A stretch of DNA of 64,000 nucleotides from CAINVV01 sp037137375 (GTDB lineage: Bacteria; Bacteroidota; Bacteroidia; Bacteroidales; Prolixibacteraceae). Made by a program: the position numbers and the translations under genes. The notes beneath the pieces were generated by a model. It saw only the letters and a list, made by a program, of their open reading frames with translations. It ran no database searches and was not told the origin of the DNA. Shown in pieces: positions 1 to 10,700 of this stretch. The stretch lies in NCBI GenBank assembly GCA_037137375.1, contig JBAXKJ010000013.1, positions 72,632-136,631 of the forward strand. Reading direction: 5' to 3'. Numbering within the stretch: position 1 is the first letter of the stretch; each line of letters begins with the position of its first letter.

Positions 1-2763
1 GAACTTATCACAAAATCAAAGGAGTTGGAATCTTTCTTCAATGTTGCTCTGGATCTTTTATGCATTGCCAATACTTCCGGTCAATTTATAAAAGTCAATA
101 AGGCTTGGGAAAGTATTCTGGGTTATTCAGCAGAAGAACTTATGAACAGTTTTTTCCTGGACTTTGTTCACCCTGATGATAAGGAGGAGACACTTAATGT
201 TATGAAGCAGTTGAGTGAACAGAATCCTGTGATTAATTTCGTAAACAGATATAGAACCAAAGATGGTTCGTACAGGTTCATTGAATGGCATAGCGCACCG
301 TCCGGGGATATGATTTATGCCGCTGCACGCGACATTACTGAACGAAAACGCAAAGAGGACTTTGAATTGGAATTGCTTCATTTGTCCATGCAACTCACTG
401 GTATTCGCGCCGAAGAGATCCAGCAGACAGTTGGACTATCCCTCGAAAGAATTGGCAATTTTACTGGTTCAGACAGATCGTTTATCTTCGAAATCGATCC
501 AGGAAGGGAAACTTTCTCCAATAGCTGGGAATGGTGCAAGGACCAGGATAATGTTCAATTGAATACCGAAATGAATATTCCAATGAACCTTTTCCCAATG
601 TGGTGGGAGCAACTTCGTCAAGGAAAACCTGTTGTAATACCTGATATTGATGATCTTCCTGAATCGTGGAACTCAGAAAAAATTACCCTGAAACCTTTTG
701 GAGACAAATCAATCCTTGCCATCCCAATGTTTTCAGAGAACAATCTGATTGGGTATTGCGGACTTGCGACCATAAAAGAAAGAAAGGAATTCAGCAATGA
801 TGAGATCAATTTGCTCACCATATGGTGTGGTATGCTCACAAACGTGATCAATAACCTTCATGTGGATCTTTTATTGAATCAGACAAGGAAGAACTACGAA
901 ACCTTCTTCAATACCTTGGATGACTTCCTTTGGGTACTGGATAAAGAGGGGACCATTATACATTTCAATAACACGGCCCTTGTGAGGCTTGGATATCCTT
1001 TGGAGGAACTGGTGGGTAAATCAGTTTTAATGGTTCATCCAAAAGAAAGAAGAGAAGAGGCAAAAGCAATGCTTGGCAGATTACTCTCCGGTAGTAACGA
1101 GGTTTTCTCCATACCATTGATGACCAAATCAGGGCAAGTCATACCGGTCGAGACCAAGGCTATTCAAGGGTATTGGAATGGACAGCCCGTTATCTTTAAG
1201 GCAAGCAAGGACATCTCTCAAATAAAATTGTCGGAGGAGAAATTCTCGACTGCCTTCCAGTTTAACTCAGCCATGATGGCCATCTCAAGATTCGATGATG
1301 GTATTTATGTGGATGTCAACAGCGCTTTTCTTGAAGTTTTGGGATATTCCCGGGAGGAAGTCATCGGGAAATCTGGCAAGGAATTGGGTTTATTTATCGA
1401 TCCCGATAGTAGAAATAAAATAATAGATGACCTTAGCAAGGATATTCCTGTCAGAAAAATTGAAGTACCCATTCGAACAAAAACAGGTGAGGTGAAAATA
1501 GTGCTAATGTCTGCAGACACGATCTCCATTGGAGACACCAAGTGTTTGCTTACGGTTAACATTGACATTTCAGATCGCAAGAAAATGGAAGAGCAGCTTA
1601 AGGCAGCTCAGGAAGAAGCCAACAGGGCTAATATTGCCAAGAGCGAATTTCTCTCCCGCATGAGTCATGAGTTGAGAACTCCGATGAATTCGATACTCGG
1701 ATTCGCGCAACTGCTCGACATGGGAGAGTTGAATCCCGGACAAAAGAAGGGATTAAAACACATTATGAACAGTGGTAAACATCTCCTGGACCTGATCAAT
1801 GAAGTATTGGAGATTTCCAGAATTGAAGCAGGCAAGCTATCACTTTCACCTGAACCAATACAGATAAGTGGCATCATTCATGAAATGATGGAGATTGTCT
1901 GGCCATTAGCTAAAGATAAGCAATTGACACTCGATCTGATAGGCTCAAATGCCAATCAACTTTATATTTTGGCTGATCGTCAACGACTGAAACAAGTATT
2001 GCTGAATTTAATCAATAATGCTATAAAATACAACAAACCAGGTGGATCTGTCAAGTTATTTACAGATCTAATGCCAGAGAATGATCTCGGATTTGCTCCA
2101 ATAAGAATCTCAATATCCGATACAGGCATTGGGATTCTGCCGGAAAAAATCTCCCGACTTTTTCAGCCATTTGAAAGAATCGGAGCAGAAGTTACCTCTA
2201 CTGAAGGTACTGGTTTGGGTTTAGCTGTTGTCAAAAAGCTGATAAGTGCAATGGGTGGCACAGTTGGTGTGGAAAGTGTAGCAGGGGAAGGAAGTACCTT
2301 CTGGATTGAATTGCCTCAGACCATTGGCCAGCTCGAACAGTTTGAAAAATCAGAAATTCATAATGAATTTAATGGCAGCTTAAAAAATAAGACCGGGACC
2401 ATCCTGTATATTGAAGACAATCTGTCTAATATTGAGCTTATCGAGCAAATCCTTTTCTCCAACTGCAATCATCTTAGGCTGATATCAAATATGTACGGAA
2501 AAGAGGCTGTCCGGATGGCTCTTGAATACAAACCGAATTTGATACTTCTTGATCTTAACCTTCCTGATATGCATGGCAGCGAGGTGCTGGAACAACTAAG
2601 AAGCAATGTTGAGACTAAAGATATACCAGTTGTTGTTATAAGTGCAGATGCTACTTCACAGCAGCCAGAAAAATTATTGCAGAAAGGAGCTGCAGGATTT
2701 TTGACTAAACCACTAGATATTAGAGAATTATTGAATATGTTCAATAAAATGATCAGAAACTAG
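1..2763 (+). CDS. PAS/GAF hybrid sensor histidine kinase, 5' end cut by window
   Basis: A sensor kinase fused to a receiver domain, expected to autophosphorylate on His and pass phosphate to its own Asp. The frame is open to base 1, and the first usable start inside the window is a TTG at 25, so the true start probably lies upstream. Numbering from that TTG: PAS about 1-110, GAF about 115-280, PAS about 290-400, PAS about 405-525, HisKA with SHELRTPMN (His548), HATPase with N-box NLINNAIKYN (about 661-670), G1 DTGIGI (699-704) and G2 GTGLGL (728-733), then a receiver at about 790-912 with phospho-acceptor Asp843 in LLDLNLPD and Lys in FLTKP. No transmembrane segment is seen in this portion and no DNA-binding output domain follows, unlike the AraC-tailed hybrid regulators common in Bacteroidota PULs. 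It is convergent with the esterase gene. Ligand and link to the sugar locus are unknown. Confidence 0.93.
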   Translation, partial: ELITKSKELESFFNVALDLLCIANTSGQFIKVNKAWESILGYSAEELMNSFFLDFVHPDDKEETLNVMKQLSEQNPVINFVNRYRTKDGSYRFIEWHSAPSGDMIYAAARDITERKRKEDFELELLHLSMQLTGIRAEEIQQTVGLSLERIGNFTGSDRSFIFEIDPGRETFSNSWEWCKDQDNVQLNTEMNIPMNLFPMWWEQLRQGKPVVIPDIDDLPESWNSEKITLKPFGDKSILAIPMFSENNLIGYCGLATIKERKEFSNDEINLLTIWCGMLTNVINNLHVDLLLNQTRKNYETFFNTLDDFLWVLDKEGTIIHFNNTALVRLGYPLEELVGKSVLMVHPKERREEAKAMLGRLLSGSNEVFSIPLMTKSGQVIPVETKAIQGYWNGQPVIFKASKDISQIKLSEEKFSTAFQFNSAMMAISRFDDGIYVDVNSAFLEVLGYSREEVIGKSGKELGLFIDPDSRNKIIDDLSKDIPVRKIEVPIRTKTGEVKIVLMSADTISIGDTKCLLTVNIDISDRKKMEEQLKAAQEEANRANIAKSEFLSRMSHELRTPMNSILGFAQLLDMGELNPGQKKGLKHIMNSGKHLLDLINEVLEISRIEAGKLSLSPEPIQISGIIHEMMEIVWPLAKDKQLTLDLIGSNANQLYILADRQRLKQVLLNLINNAIKYNKPGGSVKLFTDLMPENDLGFAPIRISISDTGIGILPEKISRLFQPFERIGAEVTSTEGTGLGLAVVKKLISAMGGTVGVESVAGEGSTFWIELPQTIGQLEQFEKSEIHNEFNGSLKNKTGTILYIEDNLSNIELIEQILFSNCNHLRLISNMYGKEAVRMALEYKPNLILLDLNLPDMHGSEVLEQLRSNVETKDIPVVVISADATSQQPEKLLQKGAAGFLTKPLDIRELLNMFNKMIRN

Positions 2764-2830
2764 CAGAATTTGAAACATCTGCCTCTTAGTCCGGTAATGG
2801 CGTAAGCTACCAGACTGCGCCACAGGTTGC
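2764..2830 (-). pseudogene. tRNA-like relic (tRNA-Pro-type), non-functional
   Basis: Read on the minus strand, about 19 bases (GTGGCGCAGTCTGGTAGC and flank) match a bacterial tRNA D-arm region, particularly tRNA-Pro. They are followed at the right distance by AAGAGG and a T-arm-like GCAGA/TCTGC stem enclosing TTCAAAT. The anticodon stem is disrupted, the T-loop is too long, and no complementary 7-bp acceptor stem can be formed, so it is not a working tRNA. It lies between two convergent genes. The TGGCG/CGCCA inverted repeat inside it could alternatively be a plain 3'-end hairpin. Confidence 0.35.
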
Positions 2831-2842
2831 TTGATTTCTTTC

Positions 2843-4258
2843 TTATTTTCTCCAATTATCCGTCCTGAAAGATGGAACAGGTAAACCAGCGGTATTGTAT
2901 AAATAGCCACTGGTTACCGGGAAATTGGAAAACGCATAACGAACTGCAATGGGGGCTTTTACCTTTGGCGACCAGACATTGGCCTGTTTTGTTTTGATAA
3001 CCAGTTTGGCAGGATAGAAAACGCTGTCGGCCCCGGCAACCTCGAAACAGTTGATCTCTTTGCCATAAGCGCTTAAGCCGAGGGCCACGTTATCGAAGGA
3101 GAGTGTTGCAAGAGTATCCTTGACCACCATTTTGGAGAAGGTGGGCGATTTGTAGTTGAATCCTTTGATTCCGTATGTTTCGGCAAAAGCCCAATAAGCA
3201 AGTCTCCTGGCAACCACATATTTCTCTGCAGGATGGATATTTTTTTCTTCACCAATATCGATGGTACAAGCCATGCCGGAATTTGGCGTCAGTGCCATTG
3301 CTTTCAGCTGTTCATCACGCTGCAGGGCCGAGTTAATAGCCTTGCTGTTGCTGTACCAATGCGGAGCTATCTGCACGAAATAGAAGGGGAACGCCCCTAC
3401 TCCGAAATCTTTTCGCCAATTGGCAACCATACCTGCCTGCAAGGCCGCATAATCTTTATAATTGACAATATTCGATTCTCCCTGGTACCAGATGGCGCCC
3501 TTGATGACATAATTGACAAGAGGTGAAATCATCCCGTTGTAAAGATTGGAAGCAGTCTGGTTGACGGCCGATTTTGGCTGCGTAGTACGTGCATAAGCTT
3601 CAGTAAAAGGAAGTATCGTTTCGTGACTCATCCATGCTTCGATGGCTGATCCGCCCCAACTGGAACAAATAACGCCTACCGGGACTTTCAGCCGCTGCTG
3701 AAGGAGTCTGGCGTACAAATATCCGACGGCGCTGAATCCTGATGCAGATTCGGCCGTTGCCATATTCCATTTTCCCGTGCAGGTATCAACTGGAAAGGCA
3801 CTTATGGCCTTTTTAACATTGTAGAGACGAATCTGGTCATTGTCGGCATCCAATAGAAAATCGTTGGACCCATTGATGGGAGAATCGCCAAACCCAATCA
3901 TAGGCATTTCCATATTCGACTGGCCAGAACACAACCAAACCTCACCCAAAAGGATATTTTTTAACAAAACTTTTTCTTTTACCGAAGAGATGCTAATGGC
4001 ATAAGGCCCTCCAGCCTCTTTCGTTTTTATTTTAACCAGCCAGTCTCCCTTGTCATTGGAAGTTGTATTCACCTGGCCGGTAGTCCAGTCTGCCTTGATG
4101 GTAAGCTTTTCGCCCGCTTTGGCTTTGCCCCAGATTTTTATTTCAGAATTGCGCTGGAGAACCATGTTATCGCCTAATGCGGTCGCTACTTTGATCTGGC
4201 CCTGCCCAATCAGGCAAGAGACAAGAAAAATGGAAAGAATGAGAATTCTGGTTTTCAT
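2843..4258 (-). CDS. Sialate O-acetylesterase-type SGNH carbohydrate esterase
   Basis: Predicted to remove O-acetyl groups from sugars in the periplasm or at the cell surface, clearing acetylated pectic side chains for the glycosidases. I take the ATG at 4258 (471 aa) because it gives a clean signal peptide (MKTRILILSIFLVSCLIGQG). A longer in-frame start at 4306 would put a charged stretch before it. Visible features are a beta-sandwich N-terminal region, block I GQSNMEMP with nucleophile Ser about residue 114, WYQGESN near the middle, and a C-terminal DIG..IHP segment supplying the Asp/His pair. Length is normal for the SASA (DUF303) family. It is the last gene of the minus-strand run GH2-GH2-GH106-esterase, 78 bases after GH106. 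RG-II carries O-acetyl groups on 2-O-methyl-fucose and aceric acid, a plausible target (inference). Family assignment is firm; substrate is not. Confidence 0.85.
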   Translation of the reverse strand: MKTRILILSIFLVSCLIGQGQIKVATALGDNMVLQRNSEIKIWGKAKAGEKLTIKADWTTGQVNTTSNDKGDWLVKIKTKEAGGPYAISISSVKEKVLLKNILLGEVWLCSGQSNMEMPMIGFGDSPINGSNDFLLDADNDQIRLYNVKKAISAFPVDTCTGKWNMATAESASGFSAVGYLYARLLQQRLKVPVGVICSSWGGSAIEAWMSHETILPFTEAYARTTQPKSAVNQTASNLYNGMISPLVNYVIKGAIWYQGESNIVNYKDYAALQAGMVANWRKDFGVGAFPFYFVQIAPHWYSNSKAINSALQRDEQLKAMALTPNSGMACTIDIGEEKNIHPAEKYVVARRLAYWAFAETYGIKGFNYKSPTFSKMVVKDTLATLSFDNVALGLSAYGKEINCFEVAGADSVFYPAKLVIKTKQANVWSPKVKAPIAVRYAFSNFPVTSGYLYNTAGLPVPSFRTDNWRK

Positions 4259-4336
4259 AATCTTATAATTTGGTTGTTTTTTATGCAATTCTGTTTGTTT
4301 CGGCAAGATACAAATGATTTTTTTGTTTTTCTAAAA

Positions 4337-7300
4337 TTACCGCTTTTTTCGGCTAATTGTCACCGGACCGAACAAACCTGCCGGAAGTAAAGGTTTTCCA
4401 CTCAAACGATAAGGCGCCGTTGTCCAGGTGATTTGCTTATTTTCAGGTAAATCATGGTCACCTGTCAAGCGGTTGGCCCAGGTATTGGTGATCTCAATCT
4501 CCAGGTCATTTTGGCCTGACCTGAGTGCCTGATCGATACGGATACGGAAAGGGGCCGTCCAGCAAATTCCGCACGGTTGACCGTTTAGTTTCACTTCGGC
4601 CATGTTGGCAAAAGAGCCAAGTTCGAGCCACTGTTCCTCGTTTTGTTTTTGGCTATTTTTCCATTGAAAAGTCTTCTGATAAGTAGCAGTACCTGAATAA
4701 TATCGAATGCGCTCATCCTGATTTTTGCTCCAATCGGTCAATTCAGGAAAAGTAATTGGTTTTTCTGGTCCTCCAAATGCCGGATCAAACTGAACGTTCC
4801 ATTCGCCGGAGAGATTCATTTCTGCGACCGTTTCAAGCCAATTTTTTCCGTACCCTGAAGTCGCTTTCTCCTCCTTAAAAATTACGAAAAGCGATTCATT
4901 GGGTTCAAACCTGTAAGATATTTTTGTTTGGCCGTTTTCTGTTATCCACTGGTTGCAAGGTCGTTTTTCGTTGTTCACTGGATCGTAGAATTCGGGTATT
5001 TTATTGCCAATTCTAAAAATCAATTCCAGATTTCTCGTTTTGTCGAGTTGGTTGGCGACAAAATAAATATCTTTTTGCCCCTCTTTTCGGTGATTCCATG
5101 CCATAAAACCTGCTTGCATTCCATTCTCATCTTTTGCGACAAAGTCCTTTTGGATACCTAACTGATCGAAGGTCGACGCTTCAAAAGGCCCTTGAATAAT
5201 TATCCCTCTCCCCTTCTTCCACTCTAGAAATTTTCCGCCTGCAGCATCGGTTACGATTGTTCTGTCGCCCGAAAAAAGTTCGTCGACCACCTCTTTCAGT
5301 TTTTGATCCTCTCCAAAGCCGGACTGAAAACCGGGTGTCCGTATTGGCTTTTCCATAAGAATTAATGTTGCGCCCTGATTGGCCAAATCGAGCAATTTCC
5401 GGGCTACCTCAACACTCATTCTTTCCCCGCCATCGGGCGACATTTTCATATTTCCCGGGACGATAAGCAACGCGTAACTGGCTCCTCCCGGCAAGACGAT
5501 CCGACCATTCTCGACCCTGGCCAAATTCAGCAAGGCATCCCGGTTAAAGGAGTCGTAGGTGTATCCGCGCAAGGGATCGACCCAGTATTCAGGATCGGCC
5601 ATATTTGCCTGCGTTTTTACCCCGTGAGGCATATCGCGCATGGGGATTTCTTTGTTCAATAAACGAATCCTTTCCTGTTCAACCTTTTCCCGACCGAAAA
5701 TTCCAGGCAATAGTGTCACCAAACGATCAGGCAAGATAGCGCGGCGAGGCGTTTCTTCTCCGGTAAAGACGGCAATATCCACCACCGGTTTTCCTTGTTG
5801 CAAGAGCCGCTGACAATTGGTGAGGTAGTTAAACCAGGCTCTTCCAGGCTTCCACCAGGTTTGGTCGCGCTGAAAAAAAGTGCCTACCTTATCCAAAGTC
5901 ATTCCTGGTTTTCGATCTTTCCATGGATTTAGCGTAAAGACATGAAAAAACATTTTATTGATTCCCAAAGCAAAATTGCGGTCGGCCACCGTTTTCAACC
6001 TACCCGGATGTTCGTTCCAGTCGAAGCGTATGGCGGTAAAACTTTCCGCCTGGACAATATTCTTCCCGTAGATATGTGCTCCGGAAATGGCATCGATGAT
6101 ATCGTTGGGCTTGTCGTGCGAAGGACTGTTCAGCCAAAATTCGCCCATCGGAAGATCGACCTCCTTAAAATGCATCATTCCATCCGAAACCATCACCGGG
6201 GCGACACTTTCCGCACTAAAAAGACACCCTTTTTTATGCGCTTCTTCGGCAGAAATATGATAAAAATTATCCACCATCACCTCTGCAATGGTTTGTCTGA
6301 TATCGGCTAGAACCCTTTCAGAAAAATCAGCATTCTTAACAGGAATGCCAGCCATCACAGGTAGGTAAGGCATAACATCATAGCCTCTGCGTCTCTTGAA
6401 TTCGTCTCTGAAAACAGGCGACCAGTTTTGGCTTCCGCATTCCCAGCTATCCACATGAAACCTTTTAAGGACCTTTCCTGCCAATTCGGGGCCAATCTGC
6501 CGAAAGGCTTCTCCAAACCATTTGTCAAACTGAAAGCGAACGACCTCCGGATTGAGCTTATCACATTCGAGTCCCTTGCCTCCACCGCCAACATAATTTT
6601 CATGCCCGGTCGAGGTGTGGCCCATCCTGAGAATCACCCATTTTCCTGCCGGAACATCCCATTTCAGGCTTCCATCAGGCCTCAAATAAGCAGTAATCTC
6701 TTTCAGGTTTTTCGAATCTACACAATTCGAAGAAGGAATTTGGTCGCCGGTATTCCGTTGACTTATGCGCCAGATGGCTCCGGATTTCCCTTCAAACTGG
6801 TGAATTTTTGTTTCTCCGGAAAGTTCAATCCCCCTGAGTTTTAATCCGGGGCTCCATTTAGCATCATCAATATCCTCAGCGCCTGGCTCTGAGCCTGCAG
6901 GATCGAAACTAAAATGGAAATACCGGGCGGTAACCGGTGTAATAAATTGGGTGGCATTGGCATCCAGATCCAGCCAACCAGAACGTGGGGGGACTAACCT
7001 GCCCGCAGAACGGAAATTGCGTCCATCATTACTGACTTCTATGATCAAACGGTTCGATTGGTAATTGTTCCATCCGGTTCCGATGGTAATGGAACGACAA
7101 GTAAATGGTTGATCGAAAGAATACTGTATCCAACAAGGCTTGCTACTTTCAAAAACCTTATTATTGCCCTTTTCCGCTAAAAATTGCAAGTCTTTCCCTT
7201 CAACACTTGTTGTTACTTTTGGAATTGTCCTGAAGGAGGATTCCCCGGCACCTTCGGGAGCCGGATAGGCAAAAACGGCAATGTCCTCGTAATAATCCTT

Positions 7301-7780
7301 TACCTTTTCAGGTTGCGGAAGCCGGTTGTTAAACGTGATTCCTCCGACAACCAGCGTATCTTTCCAGACGACCTTCTGCATCGACATCTTCGGTGTTATC
7401 CAGGGACCACCCGCTGCGGTGAACCCATCGCATGAATTCATGCCCAGTTTCAATCCAAGCCGGTTGGCTTCGCTCATGGCATGTTTCACCATACCCCACC
7501 ATTCGGGTGTCATGGTTCTGACCGAGGGCTCGAACATTGGCGGATTGGGTACATCGCGGATAGAAAATATATAGGCTCCACCCAATCCGGCCTCTTTCAT
7601 CGCGACAAGATCAGCTGTGATGGCTTCCTTCGTCACCGCACCATTCATCCAATACCAATAGACCCAAGGCTTTGCAGATTCATCCAGCGACTCGGTTGGT
7701 TTTTGCTGAAACGCAATCTGGGATTGAGCAAGAACTGTCAACAACAAAATGGATAAAGCGGCCAGAAGTAATTTCTTCAT
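4337..7780 (-). CDS. GH106-type alpha-L-rhamnosidase
   Basis: Hydrolyses terminal alpha-L-rhamnose from pectic oligosaccharides, probably in the periplasm. The 1147-aa product starts with a signal peptide (MKKLLLAALSILLLTVLAQS). It carries the GH106 N-terminal signature: W-YWMNG, then ADL..MKEAGLGG, MTPEWW, and a GL.LGMNSCDGFTAAGGPW segment. The C-terminal part (about 1000-1147) is a galactose-binding-like beta-sandwich (SGEWNVQFDP ... WLELGSF). Length matches RG-II rhamnosidases of this family (about 1100 aa). It is 11 bases downstream of the LacZ-like GH2 and 78 bases upstream of the esterase, in one likely operon read from the divergent promoter at 13.6 kb. Family membership is read from motif recognition; the exact linkage cleaved cannot be told from sequence alone. 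Confidence 0.85.
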   Translation of the reverse strand: MKKLLLAALSILLLTVLAQSQIAFQQKPTESLDESAKPWVYWYWMNGAVTKEAITADLVAMKEAGLGGAYIFSIRDVPNPPMFEPSVRTMTPEWWGMVKHAMSEANRLGLKLGMNSCDGFTAAGGPWITPKMSMQKVVWKDTLVVGGITFNNRLPQPEKVKDYYEDIAVFAYPAPEGAGESSFRTIPKVTTSVEGKDLQFLAEKGNNKVFESSKPCWIQYSFDQPFTCRSITIGTGWNNYQSNRLIIEVSNDGRNFRSAGRLVPPRSGWLDLDANATQFITPVTARYFHFSFDPAGSEPGAEDIDDAKWSPGLKLRGIELSGETKIHQFEGKSGAIWRISQRNTGDQIPSSNCVDSKNLKEITAYLRPDGSLKWDVPAGKWVILRMGHTSTGHENYVGGGGKGLECDKLNPEVVRFQFDKWFGEAFRQIGPELAGKVLKRFHVDSWECGSQNWSPVFRDEFKRRRGYDVMPYLPVMAGIPVKNADFSERVLADIRQTIAEVMVDNFYHISAEEAHKKGCLFSAESVAPVMVSDGMMHFKEVDLPMGEFWLNSPSHDKPNDIIDAISGAHIYGKNIVQAESFTAIRFDWNEHPGRLKTVADRNFALGINKMFFHVFTLNPWKDRKPGMTLDKVGTFFQRDQTWWKPGRAWFNYLTNCQRLLQQGKPVVDIAVFTGEETPRRAILPDRLVTLLPGIFGREKVEQERIRLLNKEIPMRDMPHGVKTQANMADPEYWVDPLRGYTYDSFNRDALLNLARVENGRIVLPGGASYALLIVPGNMKMSPDGGERMSVEVARKLLDLANQGATLILMEKPIRTPGFQSGFGEDQKLKEVVDELFSGDRTIVTDAAGGKFLEWKKGRGIIIQGPFEASTFDQLGIQKDFVAKDENGMQAGFMAWNHRKEGQKDIYFVANQLDKTRNLELIFRIGNKIPEFYDPVNNEKRPCNQWITENGQTKISYRFEPNESLFVIFKEEKATSGYGKNWLETVAEMNLSGEWNVQFDPAFGGPEKPITFPELTDWSKNQDERIRYYSGTATYQKTFQWKNSQKQNEEQWLELGSFANMAEVKLNGQPCGICWTAPFRIRIDQALRSGQNDLEIEITNTWANRLTGDHDLPENKQITWTTAPYRLSGKPLLPAGLFGPVTISRKKR

Positions 7781-7791
7781 CTCAGAGAAAG

Positions 7792-10700
7792 TTAAAACCT
7801 CAACTGGTTCCAGGTTTGATAAATCTTTTCCTTCTTTGCTTTCATCGGAAAGAGGTAAAAGCTATAAGAGTAATCCTTTGCTTTGATCTGGTATTTTTCG
7901 AGTGGAGCTGCCACCGCCGACCATGAATCATTGCCTCCGACTCCCATCTGAATCAGGTCGATATTCAGGGTAATGGCTCCCGTTTCCTTCATTTCATTGA
8001 GGTGTTTGGCCGTCTTAAAAGCCTCCTGGTTATATGGCCATGCACTCATGCTCAGCAAACTGTCGGCAACCACCAGAAGTCCCTGATCCATGTGATTTGC
8101 AAGGTACATCCAACGAACATCGGTTCGGTTGCCATTTTCCTGCGGTTTCACATACGGCTCCATAAATTGATCGATTGGTAAGGAATAGATTCCAACATCA
8201 AATCCATAACGGCGATCGGTGTAGTTTTCTTTCAAACCTCGTCCATACCAGGAAATCTGTCTATAATCATTGGAAATCCCACAGGTCATCCCCACTTTGG
8301 GAATGTTTGGCAAGGCACCGGCAATTTTCAGCGCGAAATCAACTTTGACAACACCTCTGCCATCAATCGTATAAGTAACAAACACTTTTGCTTTGCCTTT
8401 GATCTGCTCATATTGACTTTCTGCTTTTACTGCTCCGGATGGACTCTTGTTGATGGCAAAATTTACCAGGTGCGGTTTAGATTCGTACCATTCTTTTAAA
8501 ACCCTTTGAGCTTTCCAGCCGTATTTGTCGTTATCGGTAAGCGGACGGGTAAAATTGGGTATCAGCGGGCTTAAGATATGCTCCTTTCCCGCTGAATAAT
8601 AAGAAGATAAGGCTCCATTTCTCTTATCGAAGGTAAGATGAAAACCTTTCCCTGAAACCCGGAATAGATCTCCATCCTTACTGATCAGCAGGTTTCCTGC
8701 TTCGGTTTTTGCGTTTCCTGCTAAGGGCAAAGCGCTCCATGCAAACTGGTTTGAGGCAACTTCGTGCCCGGCCTTGGCCCATGGCTGAGCTGATTTCAAA
8801 CTAAACGCGATATTCAGGAAATATTCCTTACCGTTTTTTAGTTTTGGAATCAATTGCGATACATCCAGGACGGAATCCCTCCCGGCTGCCAATGATATGG
8901 AAGGGATCCATTTATTGACAATTTCCGCTCCGTTTTCCAAAATTTTGAGGTTAATCGCATAATCCGACAGGGTTTTAGTCGCATGCCGGTTGATCACCTT
9001 CAACAGGCCTTTTGAAGCATTGACCATCTGACATTCAACCGGTTGAAACACACGTTTGCATTCATAAATTGCCGCATGGGGCGTACCATCGGCCTGAACG
9101 ATCCCCTTTATGGTGAAATCATCGAAATATTTCTCCTGAAAATCGCCGCCATAAGCCAGGAAACGACGACCATCTTCATCTGTTTTATAGAGGCCCTGAT
9201 CCTTAAACTCCCAGATGCAGCCACCGATGAGTCTTTCCTTCGAGCGAAACTGATCCCAGAATTCTTTGATGTTTCCGGTTGAATTGCCCATTGAATGAGC
9301 ATATTCGCAAAAGAAAATTGGTCTCCGGTCTCCGTTTTTTTGCGACAACAATAAATCGGAAGTATACAAGGCTGGATACATGCGGCTTACAATATCCACA
9401 TAGTATTGATCCAACGGATCCTGGATGCGGTGCGAATGATCTTTTGTACTTGGATAACCCTGATCTCCCGGAGCAATGTAGCCCTCCAGTTGGGGACTTC
9501 CCTGGGCTGGTTCATAATGAACCGGTCTGGTGATATCGTAATCGTGCACCCAGGCAGCCATGGCCGCATTATTCGGTCCGCGACCCGCTTCATTGCCAAG
9601 ACTCCAGATAATTACACTCGGATGATTTTTATCCCGCAGCACCATCCGGTTGGTACGTTCCAGAAAAGCCGCAGTCCAACGCGTATCATTGCTGAGCAAA
9701 CTCCCAATTCCATGCGTCTCGTAATTGGCCTCATCGATCACCAAAATACCATACTGGTCACATAAATCATAGAAATAGGGATCGTTCGGATAATGACTGG
9801 TGCGGATACAATTGAAATTAAATTGTTTGAGTTGTGCCACATCACGCCGGATATCCTCCCGTGAAAGCGCCTTTCCTTTTGCAGGATCATGATCGTGGCG
9901 GTTCACTCCATACAGATAGGTAACTTTCCCGTTGATCAGTAATTTACTGTCTGTCTTTGAAAATTCAATGCTGCGGAACCCAACACGACACGACTTTACC
10001 TCTTGAATTTTGCCGGAATTATCTTCCAATGAAATGATAAGTGTGTATAAATAAGGCTGTTCATCGCTCCATTTCGTTGGATTTTTCACTTGGGCTTCGA
10101 ACAGGCCGAACTTTACGTTATCGAGCCGCGGGTAGGATTCGTTGATGACATCGACCACTGGTTTGGTGAATATTTGCCGAAAAACCGGTTGATTGTTCGC
10201 ATCGTACAACTGAACTTTCAGGGTCCCACCCTTCACTGAGTCACCCGTAAGGTTTTCGATCCGCGGACGAAGGCTAAAAACAGCATCATGGTAATTTTTA
10301 TCGAGTCTGGTTTGATAAAAAAAGTCGGCTATACGCAGTTTGGGCTCGGCCAGCAACATCACTTCGCGCTGGATTCCACTCAATTTCCATTGATCCTGAT
10401 CTTCGAGGTAGGAAGCATCACTCCAGCGAATCACCTGGACAGACAAAATATTTTCACCTTTCTGCAGATAAGGAGTCACATTAAACTCCGAAGGCAGGCA
10501 ACTATCTTCGCCATAACCCAGAAATTTGCCATTCACCCACACTTTAAATGCCGAACTAACTCCGCCAAAATGAAGGGTAATGTTCATTCCATCCCATTTC
10601 TCAGGTACCGTAAAACTTCGTTGATAGCTGCCAACCGCGTTGTAATCGCGCGGCACATAAGGAGGATTGACAGGACGAAAAGGATAAACCGCGCTCTTAT

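Noticed and set aside
2728..2910. Small minus-strand reading frame covering the tRNA-like relic
   Set aside because: It overlaps the 3' end of the esterase and the kinase; its residues look like a translated tRNA-like sequence and not a protein.
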